Below are positions 43,380 to 51,897 of a DNA stretch of 64,000 nt, in pieces; positions within the stretch are counted from its first letter, which is position 1; the number at the start of each line of letters is the position of its first letter. Below the pieces are notes generated by a model that was given only the letters and a program-made list of their open reading frames with translations, was not told the origin of the DNA and made no database searches. The position numbers and the translations under genes were made by a program. The stretch is taken from the NCBI GenBank assembly GCA_050298035.1, contig JBNKTK010000001.1, positions 19,279 to 83,278 on the forward strand, written 5' to 3'. The DNA is from Gaoshiqia sp050298035 (GTDB lineage Bacteria > Bacteroidota > Bacteroidia > Bacteroidales > Prolixibacteraceae).

Positions 43380-45809
43380 TTATTTTTTCAACAAGGAGTA
43401 ATCAATCACCTCGCCAACGTTGCTTACAAACCGGAATTTTAATCCTCGCAGATAGACTTCTTTGATTTCGTCCACATCTTTCCGGTTCTCCTCCGACATG
43501 ATTACTTCTTTGATCCCGGCACGTTTGGCTGCCAATATTTTCTCTTTAATTCCGCCAACAGGCAAAACTTTTCCACGGAGTGTGATTTCCCCGGTCATGG
43601 CAATATTCTTTCTCACTTTGCGCCTGGTGATTACCGAGGCCAGCGATGTTGCCATCGTGATACCGGCTGATGGCCCGTCTTTGGGAATAGCCCCCTCGGG
43701 CACGTGGATATGCCAGTTATTTTTCTCAAAAACCGATGGATCAACATCAAGTTCAGTCGTGTGCGATTTTAGGTATTCAAGCGCCAGCATAGCCGATTCT
43801 TTCATCACATCACCCAGGTTTCCTGTCAGGGTCAGTCCCCCCTTTCCATTACTTTGGCTTGATTCCACATAAAGGATTTCGCCACCATGGGCTGTCCAGG
43901 CCAAACCGGTAACTACGCCAAAGAAATCATTCCCCTGGTAACTTTCCCGGGAATATTGAGGAGCCCCCAGGTACTCACGGACATCATCGAGAGTAAGCTT
44001 CTTGTTATACTTTTCATCAAAGGCCACCTTTTTGGCCACACGGCGAACAACTTTAGCGATCTTTTTATCGAGTTCCCGCACTCCTGATTCGCGGGTGTAA
44101 TTATCTACAATGGCCACAAGCACCTCTTTGGGAAACTCAACATGTTTATCTGTTAGGCCATGATTTTCCAGCTGTTTCGGAATCAGGTGACGTTTGGCAA
44201 TCTCCACTTTTTCTTCCAGAATGTAGCCACTGACATCAATCAACTCCAACCGGTCACGGAGCGGCGGAGCAATTGTTGACAAAGTATTGGCTGTTGCAAT
44301 GAACATGACCTTAGACAAATCATATTCAACCTCCAGGTAGTTGTCGTGAAACTCTGAATTCTGTTCCGGGTCAAGCACTTCCAGCAATGCAGATGCCGGA
44401 TCTCCGTGAAAATCACTGGACACTTTGTCCAATTCATCCAGAATAAAAACAGGATTTGATGATTTGGCCTTTTTAATATTCTGGATGATCCGCCCCGGCA
44501 TAGCTCCAATGTAGGTTTTCCGGTGACCACGGATTTCAGATTCATCATGCAAACCACCCAGGCTCATCCGGATGTATTTCCGTCCCAATGCCCTTGCAAT
44601 CGACTTTCCAAGCGAAGTTTTCCCAACTCCCGGAGGGCCGTACAAACAAAGGATTGGCGCTTTCATATCTTTTTTCAATTTGAGCACAGCCAAATGCTCC
44701 AGAATACGTTCTTTCACTTTCTCCAAACCATAATGGTCTGCTTCCAGAATATCCTCGGCATGTTTCAAATCAAAATTATCTTCGGTGTACTCATTCCAAG
44801 GCAGCTCCAATAAAGTCTGGCAGTAGCTAAATTGTACCGAATATTCTCCTGCTGCCGGATTGAGACGGGTAAGTTTGTTAACCTCTTTATCGAAATATTT
44901 GGCTACATCTTCCGACCATTTTTTCTCTTTGGCGATATCCTTCAAATCATTTATCTCCTGCTCAATCGGATTGCCACCCAATTCGTTCTGGATTGTCTTA
45001 ATTTGCTGGTTCAGCAAAAATTCACGCTGTTGCTGATCCAGTTCCAATTTCACTTTCGTTTGAATGTCGCGTTTCAGCTCAAGCATCTGAACCTCTTTTA
45101 CCAGGTACGAGATGGCCTGGATACCACGTTCGCGGATATCTGCCACCTCCAGCAGGCTTTGTTTTTCCTCAACTTTCAAATCGGTATTTGAGCAGATGAA
45201 GTTGATCAGGAAAGTGGAGTTTTCGATATTCTTAACGGCAAAACTTGCTTCGGGCGGTACGTTGGAAGAATACTGCGCAATCTTAATTGACAAATCTTTT
45301 AGCGAACCAATAATGGCACTAAACTCAACCGTTTCGTCCCCCGATACAACATCCTCAAGCAAATTCACCCGTGCCTTAAAGTAAGGGAACTCTTCCTGGT
45401 ATTCCTGAACTTCGAACCGACGTTTTCCCTGAATGATCACTGACGTGGAACCATCCGGCATTTCCAGGATTTTCAGGATTTGAGCAACTGTCCCGATTTT
45501 ATATAAGTCTTTTTGTTCCGGATCATCAACCGCTCCATCAATTTGCGTAACGGTCCCCAAAAGTTTATCGCTGCGAAAAACATCCTGGATCAGCTTTAAT
45601 GATTTCTGCCGGCCAACAGTAATCGGGATTACAACTCCCGGAAACAACACTGTATTTCGAAGCGGCAATATTGGCAGCACTTCCGGCGCCTGAAAGCTAT
45701 GCAGTTCCTTTTCGTCCCCATCTGCAATAATCGGGATTAATTCGCTGTCGTCATCTGTTAATCCTGTAAATATCATCTTTCTGAATACTTGTCCTTTATT
45801 ATCTCCCAT
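43380..45809 (-). CDS. lon: ATP-dependent protease Lon
   Basis: 809 residues, normal length for Lon. N-terminal substrate-binding domain (~40-250), AAA+ domain with Walker A YGPPGVGKTSLGKS and Walker B FILDELDKV, and a C-terminal Ser-Lys peptidase with KDGPSAGITMATS (Ser714) and GGIKEKI (Lys757 by alignment to E. coli spacing of 43). It degrades damaged and regulatory proteins in the cytoplasm. It converges with the LytTR pair. A 10-bp perfect inverted repeat lies 27 bases upstream of the start codon. Confidence 0.97.
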   Translation of the reverse strand: MGDNKGQVFRKMIFTGLTDDDSELIPIIADGDEKELHSFQAPEVLPILPLRNTVLFPGVVIPITVGRQKSLKLIQDVFRSDKLLGTVTQIDGAVDDPEQKDLYKIGTVAQILKILEMPDGSTSVIIQGKRRFEVQEYQEEFPYFKARVNLLEDVVSGDETVEFSAIIGSLKDLSIKIAQYSSNVPPEASFAVKNIENSTFLINFICSNTDLKVEEKQSLLEVADIRERGIQAISYLVKEVQMLELKRDIQTKVKLELDQQQREFLLNQQIKTIQNELGGNPIEQEINDLKDIAKEKKWSEDVAKYFDKEVNKLTRLNPAAGEYSVQFSYCQTLLELPWNEYTEDNFDLKHAEDILEADHYGLEKVKERILEHLAVLKLKKDMKAPILCLYGPPGVGKTSLGKSIARALGRKYIRMSLGGLHDESEIRGHRKTYIGAMPGRIIQNIKKAKSSNPVFILDELDKVSSDFHGDPASALLEVLDPEQNSEFHDNYLEVEYDLSKVMFIATANTLSTIAPPLRDRLELIDVSGYILEEKVEIAKRHLIPKQLENHGLTDKHVEFPKEVLVAIVDNYTRESGVRELDKKIAKVVRRVAKKVAFDEKYNKKLTLDDVREYLGAPQYSRESYQGNDFFGVVTGLAWTAHGGEILYVESSQSNGKGGLTLTGNLGDVMKESAMLALEYLKSHTTELDVDPSVFEKNNWHIHVPEGAIPKDGPSAGITMATSLASVITRRKVRKNIAMTGEITLRGKVLPVGGIKEKILAAKRAGIKEVIMSEENRKDVDEIKEVYLRGLKFRFVSNVGEVIDYSLLKK

Positions 45810-45835
45810 GATTCATTCTCCATTTTCAATATGAC

Positions 45836-45859
45836 ATTCTGGCGGCCACCCGCCAGAAT
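45836..45859. promoter_or_regulatory. Perfect inverted repeat between the GlmU-like gene and lon
   Basis: ATTCTGGCGG and CCGCCAGAAT are perfect complements with a 4-base loop. The site is 27 bases upstream of the lon start and about 60 bases after the preceding gene. It lacks a T-run, so it may be an operator or a factor-dependent terminator. Confidence 0.5.
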
Positions 45860-45919
45860 AAAAACCAGTACCGGACAAGGCAATAGCCATGCCAAAGCAA
45901 AACATTCCGGTCTATTTCG

Positions 45920-47104
45920 TTAAAATCTGCGATGTTTGGCTGATCGTTCAAATACAACGGTCAGGATACGCTGATCTTCATCAGTCAGCACCTTGCCTCG
46001 TCTCGCCATTACCTGAACGGCTGTGGAAAACACGCTTTTCAGTTGGTTCACCTTATAGCCTTGTGCTCCCCCATCGGAAAAAGAAGGAACAAATTGCCGC
46101 GGGAACCCGGCCCCATGCAAATTACAGCCAACCCCGACAACTGTACCGGTATTGATCATGGTGCTAATTCCGGCTTTGGAATGATCACCCATGATTAACC
46201 CGCAAAACTGAAGCCCCGTGCGGATAAACTTATTTTCCGGATAACTCCATACTTTTACTTTGTCGTAACTGTTTTTCAGGTTCGACACGTTTGTACCTGC
46301 TCCCAGGTTGCACCACTCCCCTAAAACAGAGTGCCCCAGAAAACCATCGTGTCCCTTATTTGAGTAACCGGTGATCACCGACTGCGCTATTTCGCCACCA
46401 ACTTTTGAGTATGGGCCAATAGTCGTCGCTCCATAAATTTTACTACCCATATTGACAACTGAATGCTCACCAAGCGAGAAAGGCCCACGGATCAACGATC
46501 CCTCCATAATTTCGGCATCTTTCCCGATATAAACCGGACCAAAGGAAGCGTTGATGGTAGCATATTCAATTTTCGCACCCTCCTCAACAAAAATATTTTC
46601 AGCTGCCAGGATATGATTCGTTTTACTGATCGGAGCAGACTCCCGCCCCCTCGTAATCAGTTCAAAATCCAGTTTCAGTTGATTGCCGTTAACTTCCGTC
46701 AGGTCCCAGGGGTAACGGATATAATCCAAATGTTCTTCAAATTCAATCCATTTGATATTGCGGACAGTCGACGGATAAGAAACCGCTTCGTCTTTGGACA
46801 ACCTGGCTGCAACAGGAATACTGTTGTTGGTTATCCCTTCACCTGGCGCCAGATTTTTCACCTTTGCCACCAAATTATCTGTCGGACAAAAGTGAGAAGA
46901 AACAAACAAGTTATCATCTGTCAATTGAGTTGGAAAGCTTTTCCGCAGATAATCTTCAGTCCGAAAAGAATATTGCCCCACCATTCTCAACTCCCACTTC
47001 TCCCGGATCGTCAAAATGCCGGTTCTCAGCAAAGCTACCGGGCGGGTATAACACAACGGCAGCAAACAACTACGCTGATCTGTTTCGAATAATACAACAT
47101 TCAT
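45920..47104 (-). CDS. GlmU-like putative sugar nucleotidyltransferase
   Basis: 394 residues from the ATG at 47104 (MNVVLFETD). The N-terminal ~170 residues resemble a reduced nucleotidyltransferase domain with an unusual LLPLCYTRPVALLRTG motif in place of the classical GxGTRM loop. Residues ~185-360 are a left-handed beta-helix of hexapeptide repeats (GPVYIGKDAEIMEGSLIRG and following). This matches the Bacteroidota 'alternative GlmU' family, which probably acts in UDP-GlcNAc or another sugar nucleotide path. It lies between rpmE and lon. Confidence 0.85.
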   Translation of the reverse strand: MNVVLFETDQRSCLLPLCYTRPVALLRTGILTIREKWELRMVGQYSFRTEDYLRKSFPTQLTDDNLFVSSHFCPTDNLVAKVKNLAPGEGITNNSIPVAARLSKDEAVSYPSTVRNIKWIEFEEHLDYIRYPWDLTEVNGNQLKLDFELITRGRESAPISKTNHILAAENIFVEEGAKIEYATINASFGPVYIGKDAEIMEGSLIRGPFSLGEHSVVNMGSKIYGATTIGPYSKVGGEIAQSVITGYSNKGHDGFLGHSVLGEWCNLGAGTNVSNLKNSYDKVKVWSYPENKFIRTGLQFCGLIMGDHSKAGISTMINTGTVVGVGCNLHGAGFPRQFVPSFSDGGAQGYKVNQLKSVFSTAVQVMARRGKVLTDEDQRILTVVFERSAKHRRF

Positions 47105-47133
47105 ATCCTGCAATTTAGCTAGCAAAATAAGGC

Positions 47134-47161
47134 AAAAAAAAAGCTCCGCAAAAGCGAAGCT
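47134..47161 (-). terminator. Rho-independent terminator of rpmE
   Basis: On the minus strand AGCUUCGC pairs with GCGGAGCU (one U-G wobble) around a 4-base loop, followed by nine U. This is a textbook terminator for rpmE, 28 bases after its stop. Confidence 0.85.
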
Positions 47162-47188
47162 CTGTATTTTACTTACCGTGTAATCAAA

Positions 47189-47452
47189 TTATTTCTTACG
47201 GGCATCCATGTGCTTTTGGTAACGGCTCATGAATTTATCTACACGTCCGGCTGTATCAACAAGTTTCATTTTGCCGGTGTAGAATGGGTGAGAGCTGCTT
47301 GAAATCTCCATTTTAACAACTGGATATTCAACTCCGTCCACTACTTCAGTTTCTCTGGTCTGAATGGTTGACTTTGTCAAAAAGATTGTTCCGTCTGACA
47401 TGTCTTTGAACGCTACCATACGATAGCTATCTGGATGTATTTCTTTTTTCAT
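47189..47452 (-). CDS. rpmE2: 50S ribosomal protein bL31 (type B)
   Basis: 87 residues from the ATG at 47452 (MKKEIHPDSYR), with a clear ribosome-binding sequence AAAGGAG ten bases upstream, which rules out the longer frame starting 35 codons earlier. The lack of the CxxC zinc motif and the presence of HPDSYRMVAFKDMSDG mark the non-zinc type B paralogue. It is a large-subunit protein. An exact promoter and a strong terminator bracket the gene. Confidence 0.95.
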   Translation of the reverse strand: MKKEIHPDSYRMVAFKDMSDGTIFLTKSTIQTRETEVVDGVEYPVVKMEISSSSHPFYTGKMKLVDTAGRVDKFMSRYQKHMDARKK

Positions 47453-47489
47453 CGCTGATCTCCTTTTCAACATTATTATAATCGGGCTG

Positions 47490-47520
47490 CAAATATACAC
47501 ATACGAGTGTAATATCCAAA
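47490..47520 (-). promoter_or_regulatory. Exact Bacteroidota promoter of rpmE
   Basis: On the minus strand TTTG (47520-47517), exactly 19 bases, then TATATTTG (47497-47490). This fits the TTTG-N19-TAnnTTTG consensus completely. It starts just after the stop codon of the preceding GNAT-like gene and 38 bases before the rpmE ATG, leaving a short leader with the Shine-Dalgarno sequence. Confidence 0.85.
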
Positions 47521-47537
47521 GATTTTTATCTTTTTTA

Positions 47538-48713
47538 TTATTCTTTTTCTGCACCAATTATCGGAGCCCTGCTAAATGGCTTTGTCCGATCGAACAAATA
47601 GCGCATGGTATAGTGCGTTTTCATATGTTTCCCGCCAACCGATTTGTATAAAGCCACGATTTTCGGGTTAAAATCCCCGGCCCAGCTCAGCTCCATTTCC
47701 TTGTACCAGTTTTTACGGTACATAACCGGGCGCAAGTGCCAGAAAATTGCCGCATCAACCCCTGAACGCTGGTACTTTGGAACGATCCCGATAATCAGGC
47801 TCCGGGTGCGGGTCATTGTCTTTTTACGTTTTAACCACAGGAATTTAAGAATTCCCAAAAGGTTCAATTTCCCCTTCAAATGAAGGAGGATCTGGTTCAA
47901 ATCCGGAATCATCACAAACAAAGCGATTGGCTCATTTTCATGATAAGCAAACCAGATAAATTCCTCTTCCAGAATAGGTTTTGCCGATTTCAGGAAATCA
48001 TGCAGGTCATCCTTATCAAGTGGCTTAAAATGTTCGTGAAACCGCCAGGCATTGTCATAAATGCTGGCAAAATCATCAATGAACTTGTCTTTCTTATCCC
48101 ATGAAAAGTGCTCAAAGCTAAACTGCGGTTTTTTGGCAACCCACTCGGCCACTTTCCAGAAACGTTCGGGCAACTCGGGCAGAGTTGTGTCCAAATGATA
48201 ACTGTATTGTTCGAAATAAACTTTGAACCCGTATTCGTCAAATAACTTCTGATAATATTCAGGATTATATGGCATACCAAAGCCCTGGGGCATAAAACCA
48301 TCAACCAGCAATCCCCAGTTAATGTAGTTCTCGCCAAAATTCACAGGACCGTCCATGGCCTCCATGCCACGTTCTTTTAACCAGTCGCGGGCTGCATCAA
48401 ACAACATATTGGCCGCCTGCTGATTATCGATACATTCAAAAAATCCACATCCACCGGTTGGTTGCTCAAAAGTAGAGGCTTTGTCGTAATTGATAAATGC
48501 CGCTATTCGTCCCAGCAATTCACTATTTTCTCCTAAAAGAACCCAACGAATCGCTTCTCCGTTTTTAAATGATGGATTTTTTTGAGGACTGAACGTGTCC
48601 TCAACCATTCCCTCGAGAGGTGCTGCCCAGTTTTGGTCCCCCTTGTAAATAAGGTGAGGTACCCGGTGAAATAGCTTGACGGTTTCTTTATTGTTTACAG
48701 TTTTTAGTTGCAT
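47538..48713 (-). CDS. GNAT-like acyltransferase-fold protein, copy 2 of a tandem pair
   Basis: 391 residues. It has the two-lobed GNAT-like layout of the uncharacterised 'N-acetyltransferase' group common in Bacteroidota (EQPTGGCGFFECIDNQQ, FGMPYNPEYYQKLF, IVPKYQRSGVDAAIFWHL). The last motif resembles the acetyl-CoA pyrophosphate loop (QxxGxG/A). No substrate is known. It is homologous end to end with the next gene (roughly 55-60% identical by eye in the first 170 residues), so the pair arose by tandem duplication. It lies 56 bases after that gene. Confidence 0.75.
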   Translation of the reverse strand: MQLKTVNNKETVKLFHRVPHLIYKGDQNWAAPLEGMVEDTFSPQKNPSFKNGEAIRWVLLGENSELLGRIAAFINYDKASTFEQPTGGCGFFECIDNQQAANMLFDAARDWLKERGMEAMDGPVNFGENYINWGLLVDGFMPQGFGMPYNPEYYQKLFDEYGFKVYFEQYSYHLDTTLPELPERFWKVAEWVAKKPQFSFEHFSWDKKDKFIDDFASIYDNAWRFHEHFKPLDKDDLHDFLKSAKPILEEEFIWFAYHENEPIALFVMIPDLNQILLHLKGKLNLLGILKFLWLKRKKTMTRTRSLIIGIVPKYQRSGVDAAIFWHLRPVMYRKNWYKEMELSWAGDFNPKIVALYKSVGGKHMKTHYTMRYLFDRTKPFSRAPIIGAEKE

Positions 48714-48769
48714 GGTGTATTTAATAATTAAGCTAATTTACAACAATGTATATGCTTTTCAGTCCCCTC

Positions 48770-49936
48770 TTAATCCGTAATAATCGGCGAACGTTTAAAT
48801 TCTTTTTGCCTGTCAAATAAATACCGAAGCGTCAGGTGTGTTTTAACATGCTGCCCTCCAACTGCCTTGAATATGGAAATCATCTTTGGATTGAAATCGC
48901 CAACCCAACTCAATTCCATCTCCCGGTACCAATTCTTCCGCAACATCACTTGCCTGAGTTGATAGAAGATAGCCGACTCGATCCCTGATTTCTGAAATTT
49001 GGGGACCACCCCCATCACCAATACCCGGCAACGGTTGATGACTTTTCTTTTTTTGAGGTAGAGAAGTTTCAGCATCTTTAGTAAATTCAGTTTGCCATTC
49101 CGGAAGTGTTTAAAAAGCTGGTTCAGGTCGGGCACCATCATAAAGAATGCAATCGGTTTATCTTCATGATAAACAAACCAGATGAAATCCTCGTCGATCA
49201 TCATTTTCGACTGCGCCAGCATATCCAGAATGTCCTTCTGCTCAATTTTCTTGAAATTGTCGTGCTTGGCCCAGGCTTGATCATAAATCTGGATAAAATC
49301 ATCTATAAACCGCTCTTTTTCGGCAAACAGGAATTGTTCGAAACGGTAACCAGGCTTTTTGGCAGTCCAGGCCGCAATCTTCCAGAAACGCTCCGGCAAA
49401 TCCGGACTTGTAATATTCAAATGATAACTATATTGTTCGTAGTAAGTTCTAAAACCATAATTTTCAAACAGCTCCCGGTAATACGGCGGATTGTATGGCA
49501 TTCCGAATCCCTGCTGCATAAATCCATCAACAAGCAGCCCCCAGTTAAAAAAGTTTTCCCCAATATTTATGGGCCCGTCTACGGCCTCCATGCCATTTGC
49601 CTTCAGCCAATCCCTGGCTGTATCGAAAAGCAGGTTTGCGTCACCCTGATCATTGACACATTCAAAAAAACCGATCCCTCCTGTCGGTTGCTCGAAACTG
49701 CTTGCGTAAGCCGGAATATAAAAGGCTGCTATTCGTCCTGTAACCTTACCTTCTTTCAACAACAGCCACCGTTTAACATCCCCGGTCTTTAGTGTATTAT
49801 TTTTTTCTGCATCAAAGATGGATTCCACCATCATCCGCAATGGGGGTACCCAGTTTTCATCATTCTTATAAATTAAATAGGGAAGCTTATGGAAAGCATC
49901 AATTGTTTTTTTATCATTTACCTCAACGATCTGCAT
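48770..49936 (-). CDS. GNAT-like acyltransferase-fold protein, copy 1 of a tandem pair
   Basis: 388 residues, closely similar to the following gene along the whole length (EQPTGGIGFFECVNDQ, FGMPYNPPYYRELF, VVPKFQKSGIESAIFYQL). The predicted CoA-binding loop is KFQKSGIESA. The role is unknown. It may modify lipids or amino sugars, but nothing in the context decides this. A terminator just upstream separates it from the Bax inhibitor-1 gene, so this gene probably has its own promoter. Confidence 0.75.
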   Translation of the reverse strand: MQIVEVNDKKTIDAFHKLPYLIYKNDENWVPPLRMMVESIFDAEKNNTLKTGDVKRWLLLKEGKVTGRIAAFYIPAYASSFEQPTGGIGFFECVNDQGDANLLFDTARDWLKANGMEAVDGPINIGENFFNWGLLVDGFMQQGFGMPYNPPYYRELFENYGFRTYYEQYSYHLNITSPDLPERFWKIAAWTAKKPGYRFEQFLFAEKERFIDDFIQIYDQAWAKHDNFKKIEQKDILDMLAQSKMMIDEDFIWFVYHEDKPIAFFMMVPDLNQLFKHFRNGKLNLLKMLKLLYLKKRKVINRCRVLVMGVVPKFQKSGIESAIFYQLRQVMLRKNWYREMELSWVGDFNPKMISIFKAVGGQHVKTHLTLRYLFDRQKEFKRSPIITD

Positions 49937-49983
49937 GGAAAATTATCTTGATAAATTCAGCCGAAAGTAATACTTATCGCCCT

Positions 49984-50011
49984 AAAATAAAAACAGGGAC
50001 CGTAGCCCCTG
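49984..50011 (-). terminator. Terminator after the Bax inhibitor-1 family gene
   Basis: On the minus strand CAGGG pairs with CCCTG around an 8-base loop and is followed by TTTTTATTTT. The position, 24 bases after the stop codon, fits a rho-independent terminator, although the stem is short. Confidence 0.6.
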
Positions 50012-50034
50012 AGATTGATATTGAGTACATCATT

Positions 50035-50805
50035 TTAGTCTCGGCTTGCAAACCGCGACAGCAAACGCAAAATCTCGACATACAGCCAGATCAAAGTTAC
50101 CATCAGGCCAAAAGCGCCATACCACTCCATATATTTCGGTGCACCGGCTGCTGCTCCCCGTTCAATGAAATCAAAGTCAAGGATCAGGTTCAGTGCTGCA
50201 ATTACAACAACGACAAGGCTGAAGCCAATCCCAAGCATGCTGTTCCCATACATGAATCCAAGGTTTACACCAAACAGGCTTGTAATAAAACTCACAAAAT
50301 AGATGAGGGCAATCCCTCCAGTGGCAGCAATAACCCCCATCCTGAATTTGCCTGTTGCACGGATTTTACCGGAACGATAGAGCATCAGCAAAATAAAGAA
50401 AACGCCAAATGTCAACGATACGGCACGCATGACCAAACCGGGATACATGCTTTCGAAGATTGCCGAGATACCGCCAAGGAACAGGCCCTCGAAAACGGCG
50501 TAGATTGGCGCTGCAACAGCTGCCCGCCGCGGACTGAAAGTAGTAACAAGCGCAGTGATCAATCCGCCAATAACACCAACGATCAGCCAAACATAAACCG
50601 ATCCCATTGCCGTTTCGGGAGAATAATCGAAAGCCGCGAAAAATTTGCGCCATGTAAAAATGGCTGCAAAGGTTAGTATAAGTAACATCAGGCCGGTCTT
50701 ATTGACGGTTCCTTCAATAGTCATATAACCTGCCTTCTCACTTGCCAGAGTCCGTTCGAAAACAGACTTTCCAAAAACCGGGTTTGATGATTTTGTCAAA
50801 TTCAT
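50035..50805 (-). CDS. Bax inhibitor-1/YccA family membrane protein
   Basis: 256 residues with seven hydrophobic helices, the normal form of the bacterial Bax1-I family. Visible are the N-terminal SSNPVFGKSVFERTLA segment, MTIEGTVNKTGLMLLILTF, and the acidic LNLILDFDFIERG loop that carries the conserved Asp pair. Homologues act as pH-sensitive calcium leak channels; the bacterial role is not settled. It is monocistronic, with a promoter 46 bases upstream and a terminator after it. Confidence 0.9.
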   Translation of the reverse strand: MNLTKSSNPVFGKSVFERTLASEKAGYMTIEGTVNKTGLMLLILTFAAIFTWRKFFAAFDYSPETAMGSVYVWLIVGVIGGLITALVTTFSPRRAAVAAPIYAVFEGLFLGGISAIFESMYPGLVMRAVSLTFGVFFILLMLYRSGKIRATGKFRMGVIAATGGIALIYFVSFITSLFGVNLGFMYGNSMLGIGFSLVVVVIAALNLILDFDFIERGAAAGAPKYMEWYGAFGLMVTLIWLYVEILRLLSRFASRD

Positions 50806-50850
50806 TTTTTACTATTTTAAAATTTCGGATTCACCCTCTAAAAATGATGC

Positions 50851-50881
50851 CAAAGATAACATTGATTAAAATACTGACGAA
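50851..50881 (-). promoter_or_regulatory. Near-exact Bacteroidota promoter of the Bax inhibitor-1 family gene
   Basis: On the minus strand TTCG, 19 bases, then TATCTTTG. The -7 box is exact and the -33 box differs from TTTG in one base. It lies 46 bases before the start codon at 50805. Confidence 0.65.
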
Positions 50882-50928
50882 ATAGCATCATCAGCGATTC
50901 ATTTTTTCATAATTTCGGGAAGGGACTA

Positions 50929-50955
50929 GGAGAGTTGCCGGAGTGGTCGAAGAGG
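50929..50955 (+). pseudogene. Truncated tRNA-Ser 5' fragment
   Basis: GGAGAGTTGCCGGAGTGGTC followed by GAAGAGG has the acceptor 5' strand and D-arm of a serine tRNA. The match stops there: no anticodon stem, long variable arm, T-arm GTTCGAATCC or 3' acceptor strand is found in the next 100 bases. This is a relic, not a functional tRNA. Confidence 0.6.
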
Positions 50956-51215
50956 ATTAATTAAAAAATATCCCAGCCACCAAGGGCAAACACGATTGTT
51001 TTCCATTTTCTGAAGTTTATGATTCTTCTTGCAAAACTAGACCGGGCAAAAGTTTGATCGAGATCATTTTTCGGTTAATTACCTACTTTTATCGACTAGA
51101 AGTTTTTACCCTGTGTACTGATCATAACTGGAAACCATCTACCAGATTTAATGAGGGAACAAAAAGAATCTCCAAGATCAGTATCCGCAAAAATAACCGC
51201 AAGCAGTTAATTATC

Positions 51216-51896
51216 TTACATCTCGGCAATGTCTTCCAGCAACAGGTTAGCCAGGTTTTTCGGATGTTCTTCTTCCATTTCCAGCACCAACTCCAGAAAG
51301 TTTTTACACATCCCGCGCATATGCTCACTCCGGTTGGCCATAAGGATAAAAGAACGGTAAAAGATTTGTCCCAGCGATGGGTCTTTGGCTAGCGGAAACA
51401 TAACCTGAAAGAATGGTTCAAACATCTCATCAATGGCTTTTTTGTCGATCATGGCCAGTCGTCCAACCAGATGCAGTCCCGTATGGCGCACCAGGTGTTT
51501 TTTCCCGCAGCAATACTCCAGGGCTTTTACAAACGCGAATTTTGAATAGACAAACAAATTAGCAACAGCCTGCTCTGCAATTTCTGCCGTTTCAAAACTT
51601 TTTGTCCAGAAATCCATCTGCTCTTCCGACACTTCTTCCGGAACATCGAGCAAAGTCGCCAAGATCATGGTTTCGCGCCATTGTTTGTTCCAAAGCTTTA
51701 AAGCCAGCAGGTGATTTTTATCGTATTGCTTGGCAAGCTCCCTCAGCGAAATCACCGAAACACCCCAGTTCATTTTGTAATTTATCCCGAGCGCTTTCAT
51801 CTGGGCAACTGTTTCGCCATTCTTCCGAAGCTTGATCTTTCCTATAATTTCCTGAAATATTCTTTCCGTTACCGGATCGTCCAATAAAATGTCCAT
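51216..51896 (-). CDS. DNA alkylation repair protein (AlkD-like HEAT repeats)
   Basis: 226 residues, all-helical, with the repeating pattern of the AlkD/DUF4259-type HEAT-like glycosylases (MKALGINYKMNWGVSVISLRELAK, WRETMILATLLDVPEEVS, FVKALEYCCGK). AlkD removes N3- and N7-alkylated purines without base flipping. Key AlkD residues cannot be assigned with confidence, so it may be an inactive relative. It begins 1 base after the flippase gene and is probably co-transcribed with it. Confidence 0.75.
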   Translation of the reverse strand: MDILLDDPVTERIFQEIIGKIKLRKNGETVAQMKALGINYKMNWGVSVISLRELAKQYDKNHLLALKLWNKQWRETMILATLLDVPEEVSEEQMDFWTKSFETAEIAEQAVANLFVYSKFAFVKALEYCCGKKHLVRHTGLHLVGRLAMIDKKAIDEMFEPFFQVMFPLAKDPSLGQIFYRSFILMANRSEHMRGMCKNFLELVLEMEEEHPKNLANLLLEDIAEM

Positions 51897-51897
51897 A

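Larger units (their letters stand above)
50806..51215. other. Intergenic region with a tRNA fragment, between AlkD-like and Bax inhibitor-1 genes
   Basis: About 410 bases. It holds the 3' end of the AlkD-like transcript, the Bax inhibitor-1 promoter (50851-50881) and a 27-base tRNA-Ser 5' fragment (50929-50955). I see no coding region; plus-strand open frames here are shadows of the neighbouring gene. Confidence 0.6.

Noticed and set aside
49792..50676. 294-codon plus-strand open frame
   Set aside because: It lies opposite the start of a GNAT-like gene and nearly all of the Bax inhibitor-1 gene. The protein is Cys/His/Gln-rich without a domain, so it is a shadow.
50929..51050. Complete tRNA-Ser gene
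   Set aside because: Only the 5' 27 bases match; no anticodon stem, variable arm, T-arm or 3' acceptor follows.
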